Source of the DNA: Blastocladiella britannica
Lineage: Eukaryota; Blastocladiomycota; Blastocladiomycetes; Blastocladiales; Blastocladiaceae
DNA length: 20,206 bases
NCBI GenBank assembly: GCA_025349905.2
Contig: MU624857.1
Span: 1 to 20,206, forward strand
Reading direction: 5' to 3'
Part shown: positions 8,887 through 19,177 of the stretch, piece after piece
How positions within the stretch are numbered: position 1 is the first letter of the stretch
Layout: each line of letters starts with the position of its first letter
Position numbers and translations under genes: made by a program
The notes under the pieces: model-generated
Databases searched by the model: none
What the model was told of the DNA's origin: nothing
What the model saw: the letters and a program-made list of their open reading frames with translations, nothing else

Positions 8887-10790
8887 ATGCCATTCTCACC
8901 CACCCACGCCGACGTGTTTCTGCTCGATGGCGAGACCATGACACCCGAGGACCTGGTGATGCTGAGCCACGGCCGGCACAAGATTGATTTGGCCTCAGAC
9001 GCGTGGGCGGTTCGTCTACACCCTTACACTTGCTCCTTTCCCCCTCATATCCTCACATGATACAAAAACATATAGCGCATCGCCGAGTCCCGCGCCGTCG
9101 TCGACGCGCTCGCATCCTCGGGCAAAGCCATTTACGGCATCAACACCGGGTTCGGCAACTTTGCGACCGTCGTGATCCCGAACGACCAGTTGTCGGAGCT
9201 GCAAGTGAACCTGATCACGTCGCACTCGGCCGGCATGGGCCCACCGCTGTCGCCCGCGCGCACCCGCATGCTTTTGTTGCTGCGTATCAACGTGCTGGCC
9301 AAAGGGTTTTCAGGGATCCGCCCGGTCACCGTGCAGTGCATGCTGGACGCGTTCAACGCCGGGTGCTTGTCGTACGTGCCCGAACAGGGGACGGTCGGGG
9401 CGTCAGGGGACTTGGCGCCGTTAGCGCATCTCGCTCTTGGGTTCGTTTGGACTTTTTTTGGGAAGATTTGGGAATTGGGAACTCACAATGTTGGACAGCA
9501 TGATGGGAATGGGCAAAATGTACGACCCGGAACTCCAGGCGTTTGACGAGGCCTCCGAAGTGCTCAAGCGCCACGGTCTGACGCCGATCCAGCCTGGTGC
9601 CAAGGAGGGTATTATATTCTTTTTTTTTTGTTGTTGTTCCCCAATCCATTTTAATTGACACTTGGTTGTTAGGCCTGGCCATGATCAACGGCACGCAATT
9701 CATCACGTCCCACGGCGCCGAAGCCCTGGTGCGTGCCGCCAATGTGGTCAAGCTGGCCGATGTGATTGGCGCGCTGTCGCTGGAAGCCCTCGAGGGCACG
9801 CCGCGCGCATTCGACCCCAAGATCCATGCCGCGCGTCCCCACACGGGCCAAGTGGCGTCGGCGGCGCGTCTGCGTGCGCTGCTGCACGCGCCCGAGCACC
9901 CATCCGAGATCTTTGCCGCCCACATTGACTGTGCGCGCGTCCAGGACTCGTATACGCTGCGGTGCATGCCGCAGGTGCACGGCATGGCCGCCGATACGGT
10001 GGCCATGGTGCGCGGGGTGCTCACCACCGAAATGAACTCGGGAACCGATAACCCAATGGTGTTTAGCGAGACGGGCGAGGTGATTTCGGGCGGCAACTTC
10101 CAGTACGTGCAATCCATTCACCCTTTCGCTTTCTGGATTTCAAGGTCACTAATTTGGGATAAAATCGAATAGTGGCGAGTACCCGGCCAAGTTCCTCGAC
10201 TACTTGACGATCGGCGTGCACGAAGTGGCGTCGATCTCGGAGCGCCGGGTGGAACGACTCCTCAACCCGACGCTTTCGGGCCTGCCCGCGTTCCTGGTGG
10301 ACCAGGGCGGGTTGAACTCCGGGTTCATGATTGCGCACTGCACGGCAGCGGCGCTGGTCTCGGAGAACAAGCAGATGTGCATGCCGGCATCGGTGGACTC
10401 GATTCCGACGTCGGCTGCCAAAGAGGATCACGTCAGCATGGGCGGTACGACATATCCCTCTCATTTCATATATTAAACAACTCATAATAACGATGAACAG
10501 GCTGGGCCGCCCGCAAGTGCCTTAAAGTGGTGGAGAACGTGGAGCGCGTTCTGGCGATCGAGTTGTTGGCGGCGGTGCAAGCGCTCGAGTTCCACCGGCC
10601 CAAGAAATCAACGGCGGCGCTGGAACGCGTGGTGGCGCTGGTGCGGTCGCGGGTGCCGCGGTACACGCGCGACCGGTTCATGGCCCCCGACATGGAGGCG
10701 GTGCACGATCTCATCAGGACCGGCGCAGTGTGGAACGCGGTCGCCGAGCTGGTCGGCGAGCCGCGGGCGTCCGAGCTGGTACACGCATAG
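8887..10790 (+). CDS. HAL: Histidine ammonia-lyase
   Basis: Exons 8887-9009, 9076-9440, 9499-9608, 9673-10102, 10173-10444 and 10501-10790 encode 529 aa. The enzyme deaminates L-histidine to trans-urocanate, the first step of histidine catabolism, usually as a cytosolic homotetramer. [12 protein letters not shown] contains the Ala-Ser-Gly triad (residues 150-152) that cyclises to the MIO electrophile. [103 protein letters not shown] and KDRFMAPD-like RDRFMAPDM all match HAL rather than phenylalanine ammonia-lyase. It lacks the longer N-terminus and shielding insert of plant and fungal PALs. Several of these motifs are completed only after splicing (GGNFHGE, SMGGWAA). No partner enzyme (urocanase, imidazolonepropionase) lies in the window. 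Confidence 0.95.
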
Positions 10791-10808
10791 ATTGACTTGA
10801 GGGCAAGC

Positions 10809-10814
10809 AATAAA
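10809..10814 (+). terminator. AATAAA polyadenylation signal of HAL
   Basis: The hexamer lies 18 bp after the HAL TAG stop and is followed by CACACTTTATATTGTCCG, a T/G-containing downstream region that fits a cleavage site. The rest of the gap up to 11003 (about 190 bp) shows nothing I can name; it also holds the 3' end of the convergent minus-strand gene. Confidence 0.5.
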
Positions 10815-11003
10815 CACACTTTATATTGTCCGTTCGTCCACTGTAGTCCATTTGGCCGGGGGTACCTTCATCTCGCCGCCCACGACGTCAGTGGACCTCC
10901 ACCAACGATCCATGGCGCCTCACACTCGATCGAAAAATACACAAAAGGACATAAAAAGCAGAGTGGTATAAGATACGAAATAGCAAAAAAGAACGGGAGG
11001 CCG

Positions 11004-11836
11004 TCAAGCGACAACCACGTCGAAATCGTCCTCGTACGCCTCGAGCACCGTGCGCGGATGTGATGGCAAGGCCGCACAACCAGTTTTGGCTGCCGAATGC
11101 GAGCCTCGCTGGAACGAAGCTTGATGGAACGAGTCTTGCTGGTACGAGCTATGCTGAAGCGAGTCGCTCTGGAATGAACCTTGCTGAAGCGAATCCCCTT
11201 GCCGAAGTGGGCCTTGATGGAGCACTGAGCGATGCTCCAGATATGACGTTTCGATGGACAGTACTAAATGCTGTTGCTGCAGTCTTGCGCCTGATGACTG
11301 GGAGGGTGCCTTTTTCAGAAAGGCGGCACAGAGGTCGGCAAGGGTCCTAGTATTCAGATCCTGTATGGATAGGCTCGGTGAGTCATTTACAATTGCAATG
11401 TAATGAAAAAAAAAACACGGACTCGGACAGTGAGAATGCATCCCAAAGTACTGCTGCCACCAGCGACACCGGCACGCACAGAAAGGACATCAACAGCACC
11501 GGCCGCCGCGGCAGTTGCAGCGACGGCCGTGCGCAAAAGCATTTCCGGAGCAAGCGTAATGCTGCCACTATATCCGCCGCAGCGGATGGAAGTACTGGTA
11601 TGAACTGGGACCGTCTGACCAGAAGGCAGCACGCACTGCATGGCCACAGAAGCGCCGGGGCCGACAGCCAGAGGCGAGGGAGGCGGGGACGGCGGCAAAA
11701 ATGGCTCGGACGTAAACTCGGGGGAGAAGGGATTCACGTACATTGGGGAGCGCATTTCATTAATGTTGGTGTGATAAAGGAAGTCGTCGTCGTCTTCCTC
11801 AAAGGGAACGAGTGTTGTTGTGGTGCGGGATTGCAT
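11004..11836 (-). CDS. Unrecognised protein with acidic ends, Pro-rich linker and Ser/Gln pentad repeats
   Basis: Two minus-strand exons, 11836-11423 and 11360-11004, join in phase 0 across a 62-bp intron (donor GTCCGT followed by a T-run, branch-like TGACTCA, acceptor CAG), giving 256 aa. In order: an acidic N-terminal patch (EEDDDDF, about 13-19), a Pro-rich PPSPPPSP stretch, a Thr/Ala-rich middle with AAVAATAAAAGA, a helical DLCAAFLKK segment, nine imperfect five-residue repeats of the S-[LFY]-Q-x-[GDS] type (about 185-229), and an acidic C-terminus EAYEDDFDVVVA. I recognise no domain or signal peptide. Composition suggests a largely disordered, possibly regulatory protein. GC3 is lower than in the enzyme genes. 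The gene diverges from receptor 1 (180 bp) and converges with HAL. Exon 2 also has a long plus-strand open frame, so strand is not fully certain. Confidence 0.5.
11088..11222 (-). repeat. 15-bp tandem repeat, about nine imperfect units
   Basis: About 135 bp show a 15-bp period. On the plus strand successive units have the form CTTGCTGGTACGAGC / CTTGATGGAACGAGT. The unit length is a multiple of three, so every frame on both strands reads as pentapeptides. The minus strand gives Ser/Gln pentads in the gene above; the plus strand gives LAGTK / LDGTS / LAGTS-type pentads. Units have diverged at several positions, so the array is not recent. Confidence 0.75.
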
Positions 11837-12016
11837 ACTGATTGATTTTTTTTTGGAAATGTTCAAAGTGAAAGAGAATCAATTCACATCGCATATCATC
11901 CCTTCCCTACTACAATGGACTTCCAATTTTGTGCTGCAACTAGATTATTTACCTCATAGCGCATAAAAAACAACGAATTTCGCTATTCTCGCTTCGTAAA
12001 TAGAAAAGAACGAAAT
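11837..12016. promoter_or_regulatory. Divergent spacer between the pentad-repeat gene and receptor 1
   Basis: The 180-bp AT-rich region lies between two divergent start codons. It contains a GCGCATAAAAAAC stretch (about 11959-11971) that could serve as a TATA-like element roughly 50 bp before the receptor ATG, and an A-rich leader just before the ATG. Nothing else could be assigned. Confidence 0.35.
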
Positions 12017-15000
12017 ATGGCCTTGGACTGTGCCTCTACCTCGATTCATTGCGGCGCACGGATACCGATCGGACACCACCGACCCCGTTCAAATCCCTTC
12101 GTCTTGCTTTCGGTCTTGCTTGTGCTCCTTGGACTTGCGTTTGGTCCTACACCCTGTCAGGGCTACACAAACTTGACGATTGGACTCTTGCTGCCAACCT
12201 CTGCCTCACTGAATATTATTTGTATGTATATATTTCAATGTTGGCGCCTCGTGGTCCAAAAGGAATCTGACATGCCAAGCGCTTATCGCAGCTCCAAACT
12301 ATGTCAGCACAGTTGGAGACCTTGTCACGATCGTCAATTTCATTGCCGAAGCCTGGAACGACCGAGTCGCACATCCAGCTGGTACCATATTTTTTTCTTT
12401 TCCTCTTGGTTTCAATCACTCGGCTCAGTATATTTTGTTCCAGGATACCACTTCAATCTCGCTCAGTACGACTCGAAGTTCACGCGGGTGGGTGCCACAA
12501 CCGCGGCATTGGAAGCAAATGCAGATGGCGCGGTGGCCTACCTTGGCGAATACACGAGCTCAAATACGATCCCAGCGGCGCTGGCAGGTACTTTGATTCT
12601 TTTCAAAAATGGTGCACCGTGTTAACAAACAAAAAAAAAAAAAAAACACTACAGGAGGGTACCTAAAGACTCCCCAGTGCTCGGGTGCGGCCACAAGCGA
12701 CGACTTGTCCAACAAGAGCGATTTCCCGCTCTTTTTCCGCACCATTCCGCCCGACTCGGCGCAGGGGAAATTCATTGCCCAGCTCTGCATCCACTGGGGC
12801 TGGACCACCGTAAACTTGGTGGCGAGCAACGAGGCGTACGGTCTCTCCATTTCGGCCACGTTTCTCGAGCAGGCTCAATTGCTTGGCATCAAAATCGCGC
12901 GGTCATACTTGCTGGAAATAACGTGGCAGCCGGCCGACTACTCGGTTATTGCCGCCCAGCTGGTGACCAGCAACTCTCGCATCGTGGTGGCTCTCGGTGG
13001 AGCAGACTACTTTTATGGCATTTACAATGCTACCCAACGGGCCGGATTCGGACGAGACTGGGTGTGGATCGGCCCTGATTCGGTTGCGTTGCTGGACAGC
13101 TACCTGGCTGATGCGCATCTGTCGCCAGCGCAGATCGAGCTGTACACGGGGATTCTGGTCGCATGGCCGGCCGAGGCGGCCCCGGGATTCGCCGAGTACG
13201 AGACCATGGCGGCGAGCTGGACTTCTGTCATGGGCAGCACCAACACCGACTTTGCTTCCACCCCATATGCCCTGTTTTTCGGGTCGTGCTTTCAAGTCGT
13301 GACCACCGCGCTCATGAGAATTATCGCGCGTGTCGGGCTCCCTGCTGTCTTGGCAAAGTCGTATTCAGTGACGCTCGATGATTACTCGATTGGCGTCGAC
13401 ACTGTCAGCGGCCACACATCGTTTGACAGCTCTGGCAACCGCGAAGGGTACAATTTTTTTTTATTCGCTTCCTCAGTGGCAGTGGTCCTCATGCCTTTCC
13501 TTTTATGCCGAAAACACAGCATATTCGAAGTGCGCAATCTGGTCTCGGGCGTCATGAAGACTGCCTACCGGTCAGACGCGAGCGGAGACCTAACCCTCAT
13601 TTCGCAACCCGCGTTTCCCGACGGCTCAAACACCGTGCCTCCATGGGAGCCAATCTACACCGTGAGCGTTCCGCGCGAGTCCAACCCGTTTGTCGCGACG
13701 GTGCTTGCGGCTTCCAGTTTGTGCATTGCCTCAGTCATTGGTTCCTGGGCTTACATTGTGTACCATCGCAATACGCGCCGCGTCAAGCATTTGGGAATCC
13801 CGTTCACATCTGTGCTCTGTCTTGGGCTGGTGGTCTCGCTGCTGTCGCCTGCGCTCATGGCCGGCAATCCCTCGCAATTTAAGTGCGCAGCGCAGTTCTG
13901 GGCGCTTGTACTGGGATACTCTCTGTCTCTGTCGAGCCTTTGGATCCGCAGTTATCGCATCTTCAAGGTCTTCGACAAGTGCGTCCTATTTTTTTAAAAT
14001 GGTTTGGACGTGAGCTTTGCGCTGAGACTAATTGACAAAATGTTTTCAGCCGCGTGCTCTCCAAATCCCAATCGCTGAATATGCGCTCGCTAGTCATACG
14101 AATGCTCATTTTGCCTGTATCTCAAGTGGCTATCCTTGTTCTCCAGCAATTCGTTGGGCCCATGGTGCCCAGTTCCCTCATCTTCAACAACTCGCAGCAG
14201 TATACCTGTCGGGATGTAACATTGACGGGTGGCGGACGATATTTGATTGTTTTTGCGGCTGGACTTGACTGGTACGCAGCTATTTTCTTGATTTCCGGTA
14301 AAGTGCCTGAAAAGTCAAAAACACGAATAGTGCGCTTCTCGCCATGCTCGCATACGTCTCGTGGAAAATTCGACAAGTCCACACGTCCTTTAAAGACTCC
14401 GTTTACGTGGCCTACACGATGCATCACTTGGTGGTATGGTTGGCTTTTTCTTTTTGGCTCCCAAGTCAGGTGAAGGTTACCTTTAACCAACTCTTGAAAA
14501 AAGATCGCAGCACTTGTTGCGTTTCCATTGATTATACTTGTTGGCTCTGGAAGCGTCGTGATGAGCTTCTTTATCAAGAGCATTGCTGTTATTTATTCCA
14601 ATCTGGCAATCTTTGTGACGATGGGTATGTACCCTTCTTACTGTAGAATCACTCCTCCGTGGTGGCTCACTTGTTGAATTACTCCTTTCCAGTTGCCCGC
14701 CACGTTATTGTCCTTCCCGAGAAAACGCATGCAGATGCAGGCCAAATGGTGGAATCGGAGATGGACGGCGATCGATATTCTGTTCGAGGCGGAACAGGCA
14801 CTTCTACAAGCGCGCCTCCTGTCACAAACCACAAGGTACTTCACCCATTTCCTTGCTTGATGGTGCACAAGTAGCTGATATGTAAAACATACTCCAGCCG
14901 ACAATTTTCTCTGGTGTATACGCAATCAAATCCAGCACTGGGATATTGCGAAGGTGGAAAAACACCGAGGTGGTCTTTTACTCGACCGAAGGTACCCCAT

Positions 15001-15532
15001 TTTAACAGTTACAACAACGGCACACCCCGAAAACTCATTCCTATTGCTTCAACCTCAAGGAATGATTGCTTTTTTCAAGCCCACTGGGACCGCACCAGGC
15101 ATGGTATTCCACCTGCGACGTTGTATATTGGAAGCAGATCCCATCGACTCTCCGGGCTGCATTGTCCTGTCCCACCCGGGTGCCATGCCCGTGGTCATTC
15201 AGTTCAACTCGGCTGCGGACCGCCAGCGTTGGGTGCAGGCACTCACGCAATCTGGCGCACTTGTCCGTGACGCGACATCTGGCGGGTCTGGCGCAAGTGG
15301 TGGAATTGGGGCTGGGATCATCAGCCGCACGCGATCTTTTTCCATAAGCAAGGCCCGAAAGTACTCGACTGGAAGCCAGAGCAAGACAAACCATGTGTCG
15401 GGACCCAGGATACTTGCCACCTCGGCTGGTGGCACGGCTGCGTATCCGGTCGCAGCAGCACCCCGAGGTAGCAGCGCCATGAACAGTAAGCCCAGCACCG
15501 CTTTTACACTGACTGAGTTTGGTGGAGAGTGA
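12017..15532 (+). CDS. Class C (GABA-B-like) GPCR with C-terminal PH domain, paralogue 1
   Basis: Exons: 12017-12221, 12292-12381, 12444-12587, 12655-13447, 13520-13978, 14050-14271, 14331-14433, 14504-14624, 14693-14835, 14898-14991, 15060-15532; 948 aa. In order: a hydrophobic signal segment (about 27-48), a Venus-flytrap ligand domain (about 50-410) with GABA-B-like marks (YHFNLAQYDSKF, FPLFFRTIPPDS, HWGWTTVNLVAS), no cysteine-rich domain, and seven membrane helices starting near residue 468. The helix-3 end IRSYRIFKVF resembles GABA-B receptors, and LPEK after helix 7 resembles their FVPK. A PH domain follows (about 763-853): SGVYAIKS, RRWKNTEVVFYSTEG, LRRCILEAD and a final helix RQRWVQAL with the hallmark Trp. 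The tail is Ser/Arg-rich (RTRSFSISKARKYS). Likely a plasma-membrane receptor for a small ligand whose tail may bind phosphoinositides. The ligand and the G protein are unknown. Confidence 0.88.
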
Positions 15533-15718
15533 GTTGGTTTGGAAATATATTATGATATTGTTCTCCGAGATCCCTGCGCAATTATTCGATGAATTTGAAG
15601 CGAAGTTCGCACATAAGCAAAATGGTCGAAATACTTTGCCTTTTAGGTGTACTATATACTTGACACCAGGATCAGGATTCGCAACCGTCGTCGGTTACTC
15701 TGACAATCATTCCGCCAT
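15533..15718 (+). promoter_or_regulatory. Short spacer between the tandem receptor genes
   Basis: Only 186 bp separate the stop of receptor 1 from the chosen start of receptor 2, so it must hold the 3' end of one gene and the promoter of the next. It is AT-rich near 15541-15560 (AAATATATTATGATATTG). No AATAAA is visible. An upstream ATG at 15622 opens a 13-codon frame ending in TGA at 15661, a possible upstream ORF in the leader. Confidence 0.3.
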
Positions 15719-18700
15719 ATGCAGGTAAGATCCTTTCTCGTGCTGCTGGGTCTGATCTGGAAATGCACTGCTTATCAAACTCTTGGCTTTGGGCTGATCT
15801 TACCCACCCTAACGTCAATCACGGTCGCTGGTATAGCAAATACCCGATTTTGGGGATTTTCATTTCTAATAACTGCAATGGTTCCCTTTTTCTGATGTAC
15901 AGCGCCTGGTTACACCACAATGCTGGATCGACTACTTCAAATTGTAAATTACGTTGCAAACGACTATAATACCTACGTTGCCCACCCACGAGGTTAGTAC
16001 TCTTTTGCACTGCGATGGGCTCGTAATATTGATAACCAATATATTTTGATGCACAGGTTTCCATTTCACACTGGACCACTACGATTCGAAATTTACGCGA
16101 AACGGCGCGGCTATTGCAGCGAGCACAGGCGTCGCCAATGGGGCCGTCGGATTCATTGGAGAATGGGCTTCGTATGCCACCCTGTCATATTGAAATCCTG
16201 ATATACGTACTGATCATGTCATTGATTCTCTCCAGTCGCACAACAATACCAGCAGTATTAGCAGGTGTGTATCCCCCCATGATACTTGTTCTTCGAGTTA
16301 AACGTCATATCGTATTGACCACTTTGAACAGCCTCCTATTCCAATGCACCCATCTGCTCTGGTGCTGCAACCAGCGATGAATTGAGCTCTCGAGAGGATT
16401 TCCCACGATTTTTTCGCACCCTGCCCCCTGATTCTGCGTCAGGGCGCTTTCTCGCACAACTATGCAAGCTGTGGAAATGGGACACGGTGGTCTTGGTTGC
16501 GTCCAATGAAGCATATGGTCTCTCGTGTATGCCTTTTTTTTTTCATCCATCACGTGCGGTTTCATCGCAATAACCAAAGGGAAATGAGTCGACAGTGGCG
16601 GCGACATTCCAGGCGCAAGCTTCACAACTTGGACTGGACATTGCCCGGAGCTACTTGATCCAAACAACTTGGGAAGATGCCGATTACGCGTTGCTCGCCT
16701 CGGAAATCCGGTCCAGTCCAACCCGGATCATCGTCATGCTCTCGGAGACCGCGTACTTTTTGCCATTGTTTCGCGCTTCACTCAAGGCAGGATTCTCGAC
16801 GGGCTGGACTTGGCTCGGGTCCGATGGCTTATCTGAGCTCCCCGGATTTATCCTCAGTTCCAGCATGACCGCGGCCGAAAGCACTCGCTTGAACGGCTTG
16901 GTCATTTGCTTTCCGGCCGAGGCCGCACCCGGGTCAACTCGCTTTGACTCGGTGGCAGCGCGATGGGCCGCTGACCGTGGCAATGATTGGCTCTCTTCTA
17001 CTCCGTTCGCGCTGTTCACTGCGTCGTGCTTCGAGGTCATGGCCACCGCGTTCATGCAGCTCGTTGACCGGTTCGGATACGCAAGCGTCGCTTCGCGAAC
17101 GTCATCGGCATCGTATGCCGATTATCTTATTGACATGGATACGGTCACTGGAATGGTAAAGTTTGATGAAATTGGAGACCGAGATGGGTCCGCTTTTTTT
17201 CTGTTTTCCTTTTCTCGCTATACTCAAATACTTTGAATGCAGGGCATACTACGTGCAAAATTTCGTCCGAGGCGCATTCAACAATATCTACCGGTCAAAC
17301 GCCAATGGCACCCTGACGGCGCTGAGTGTGCCGGTCTTTCCTGATGGAACCAGCACCATCCCACTCTCGCATCCAGTGTTCACAGTCGTGATTCCGGACC
17401 TCAACGACCCTGGTATTTTGGCCATTACAATCCTCACAGCTATTGCTATTGCTATTTTGGTCGCGACATGGTCATACCTGTATTATCACCGCCGCGCGCG
17501 CCGGGTCAAGCATATTGGCATCCACTTTACGTCGCTGTTGTGTATCGGCATCATCATGACGCTTGTTGCGACGTTCCTCCTTCTCGGCACTCCAACACGG
17601 CTCATGTGTGCTGCTCAACATTGGACGCTGGTCTTGGGCATGTCCTTGTCCATGTCCAGCCTGTTTGCCCGTAGTTATCGCATCTACAAGGTCTTTGACA
17701 AGTACGATACCCAATTTTATTTCAGCCATCGTTCCCGACTTGCTCACTGACTATTTGACCATTTTAAAAAGTCGGATCCTTGCTAAATCGCATTCGCTCA
17801 ATCTCAAGAGCATGGTCCTTCGCATGCTCGTCCTTCCGCTGGCCCAACTCATCCTCCTCGCGCTCCAGCAAGTGTTGGATCCATTGCTGCCGACGCCCGT
17901 GTACGACGTGATGACCCAGACCGCTCAGATTTTCTGTGCCGCAGCCCCCACATCAAATGGCATTGGCAATGTCCTCTTGTATTCCGCGTTTGGGATCGAC
18001 GGGTACTATTTTTTCGATGTATATGTACTTTGTTGGTGTTGTTGACTCGTACATCGTGTAAGTGTAGTCTGTTGCTTCTCATGCTGGCGGCAGTGTCGTG
18101 GAAAATCCGGCTGGTCCACACGACGTACAACGATACCGTGTTTACTGCCTACGCCATCCATAACCTGATTGTACGTGTCTCTTTTTGTTCTTATTTCTTC
18201 TTGGAGCAGGAAAAACGCGAAGCTCACATTTTTTTTGCCTGGCGTCCCAGCTGACAGCACTCATTTGGTTCCCATTGCATGTACTGCTCAACTTGAGTAC
18301 CACTGCGAGTGTTTACGTCCAGGGCTCTGTCACGATTTACGCGTCCTGTGTACTTTACTTTGCCCTCCGTATGTCTATTTGTTTTATTTTATTTTTTGCT
18401 TTTGTTCAAACTGACTGTCCCGTATGATCCAGTCGCTCGCCATGCGATTGCGCTCCCAGAAAGGACAGGTAACGAGGGCGGGCAAATGATCGAGTCAACG
18501 GTCAACAATGGGAGCGCATTTGCCGGCAGCCAAAATACCCACACGGGGACGACGACCGGCAAGGTGGTGACGATCACGGGCACGTTTCCGACCAAGCCGA
18601 CCACGGGACTGTTTACCAACTGGGTCAACAAGGATCTGCTGCTACATGTCAGCGAAGGTACTTTATTTCATTTATATATTTCTCAGGGGACCTGGGGAAC

Positions 18701-19177
18701 TGAAATGAGCCACATTTGGAACCAGGGATTCTGACGGTGTTCAAGTCCTCGTCCGAGAAACTGGGCGTAGCGTACGTGCTGCGTCGGTGCACGCTGGAAC
18801 CCGAGTCCCCCGAAACCCCCGGGTGCCTAGTCCTGACCAGTCCCGGGTCGGCTCCCATCATGATCCAGTTCCCAACCTCACAGGAACTGCAACGGTGGCT
18901 CCAACACTTGTCGCTGGCTGGCGCGGTCTTTGGCGACCGGTCGCTTTCGTCCGGATCGTCGAGCGGGTCGGGACGATTGCAGAGCGCGGTCGGGCGACTG
19001 CGCACCATGTCTACGGTGGCGCCGCGAGCGGTTGGGTTGGCGGTAGCAGTCAACCGGAGCGGGTCGATGCAGTCTCGGCCACCCATACTGACGCAACAGC
19101 GGCCGGTGGAGATCATGGAGGTCGATTCGAATGGGCCGAGCAGCGCTCATGCTGTCGGGAGTGTGAGTGACCTGTGA
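15719..19177 (+). CDS. Class C (GABA-B-like) GPCR with C-terminal PH domain, paralogue 2
   Basis: Exons: 15719-15830, 15903-15992, 16057-16171, 16236-16264, 16332-16526, 16596-17187, 17243-17701, 17772-18002, 18068-18170, 18251-18368, 18433-18657, 18726-19177; 906 aa. Start choice: the ATG at 15719 opens a clear signal peptide (MQVRSFLVLLGLIWKCTAY), followed by GFGLILPTLTS, aligned with IGLLLPTSAS of paralogue 1. The ligand domain (about 21-377) has HFTLDHYDSKFTR, FPRFFRTLPPDS and WKWDTVVLVAS. Helix 1 begins near residue 436, the helix-3 end is ARSYRIYKVF and LPER follows helix 7. The PH domain (about 739-819) is shorter between its first strands than in paralogue 1 but keeps SEGILTVFK, LRRCTLEPE, GCLVLTSPGSAPIMIQF and LQRWLQHL. 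The Ser/Gly-rich tail ends in VSDL. It arose with paralogue 1 by tandem duplication; the low identity of tail and linker suggests an old event. Confidence 0.88.

Noticed and set aside
9353..10117. 254-codon minus-strand open frame antisense to HAL
   Set aside because: It is a GC-rich shadow frame of a strongly conserved enzyme exon. Its translation is low-complexity Arg/Ser/Ala with no recognisable domain.
14504..14511. Acceptor CAG at 14508-14510 in receptor 1
   Set aside because: It would throw the next exon out of frame and reach a stop quickly. The AG at 14502-14503 keeps phase 0 and gives IAALVAFPL, matching LTALIWFPL of paralogue 2.
15622..15718. ATG at 15622 as the start of receptor 2
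   Set aside because: Its frame reads 13 codons and then meets TGA. Bypassing that would need an intron under 30 bp, far shorter than any other here. The ATG at 15719 gives a proper signal peptide and a segment aligned with paralogue 1.
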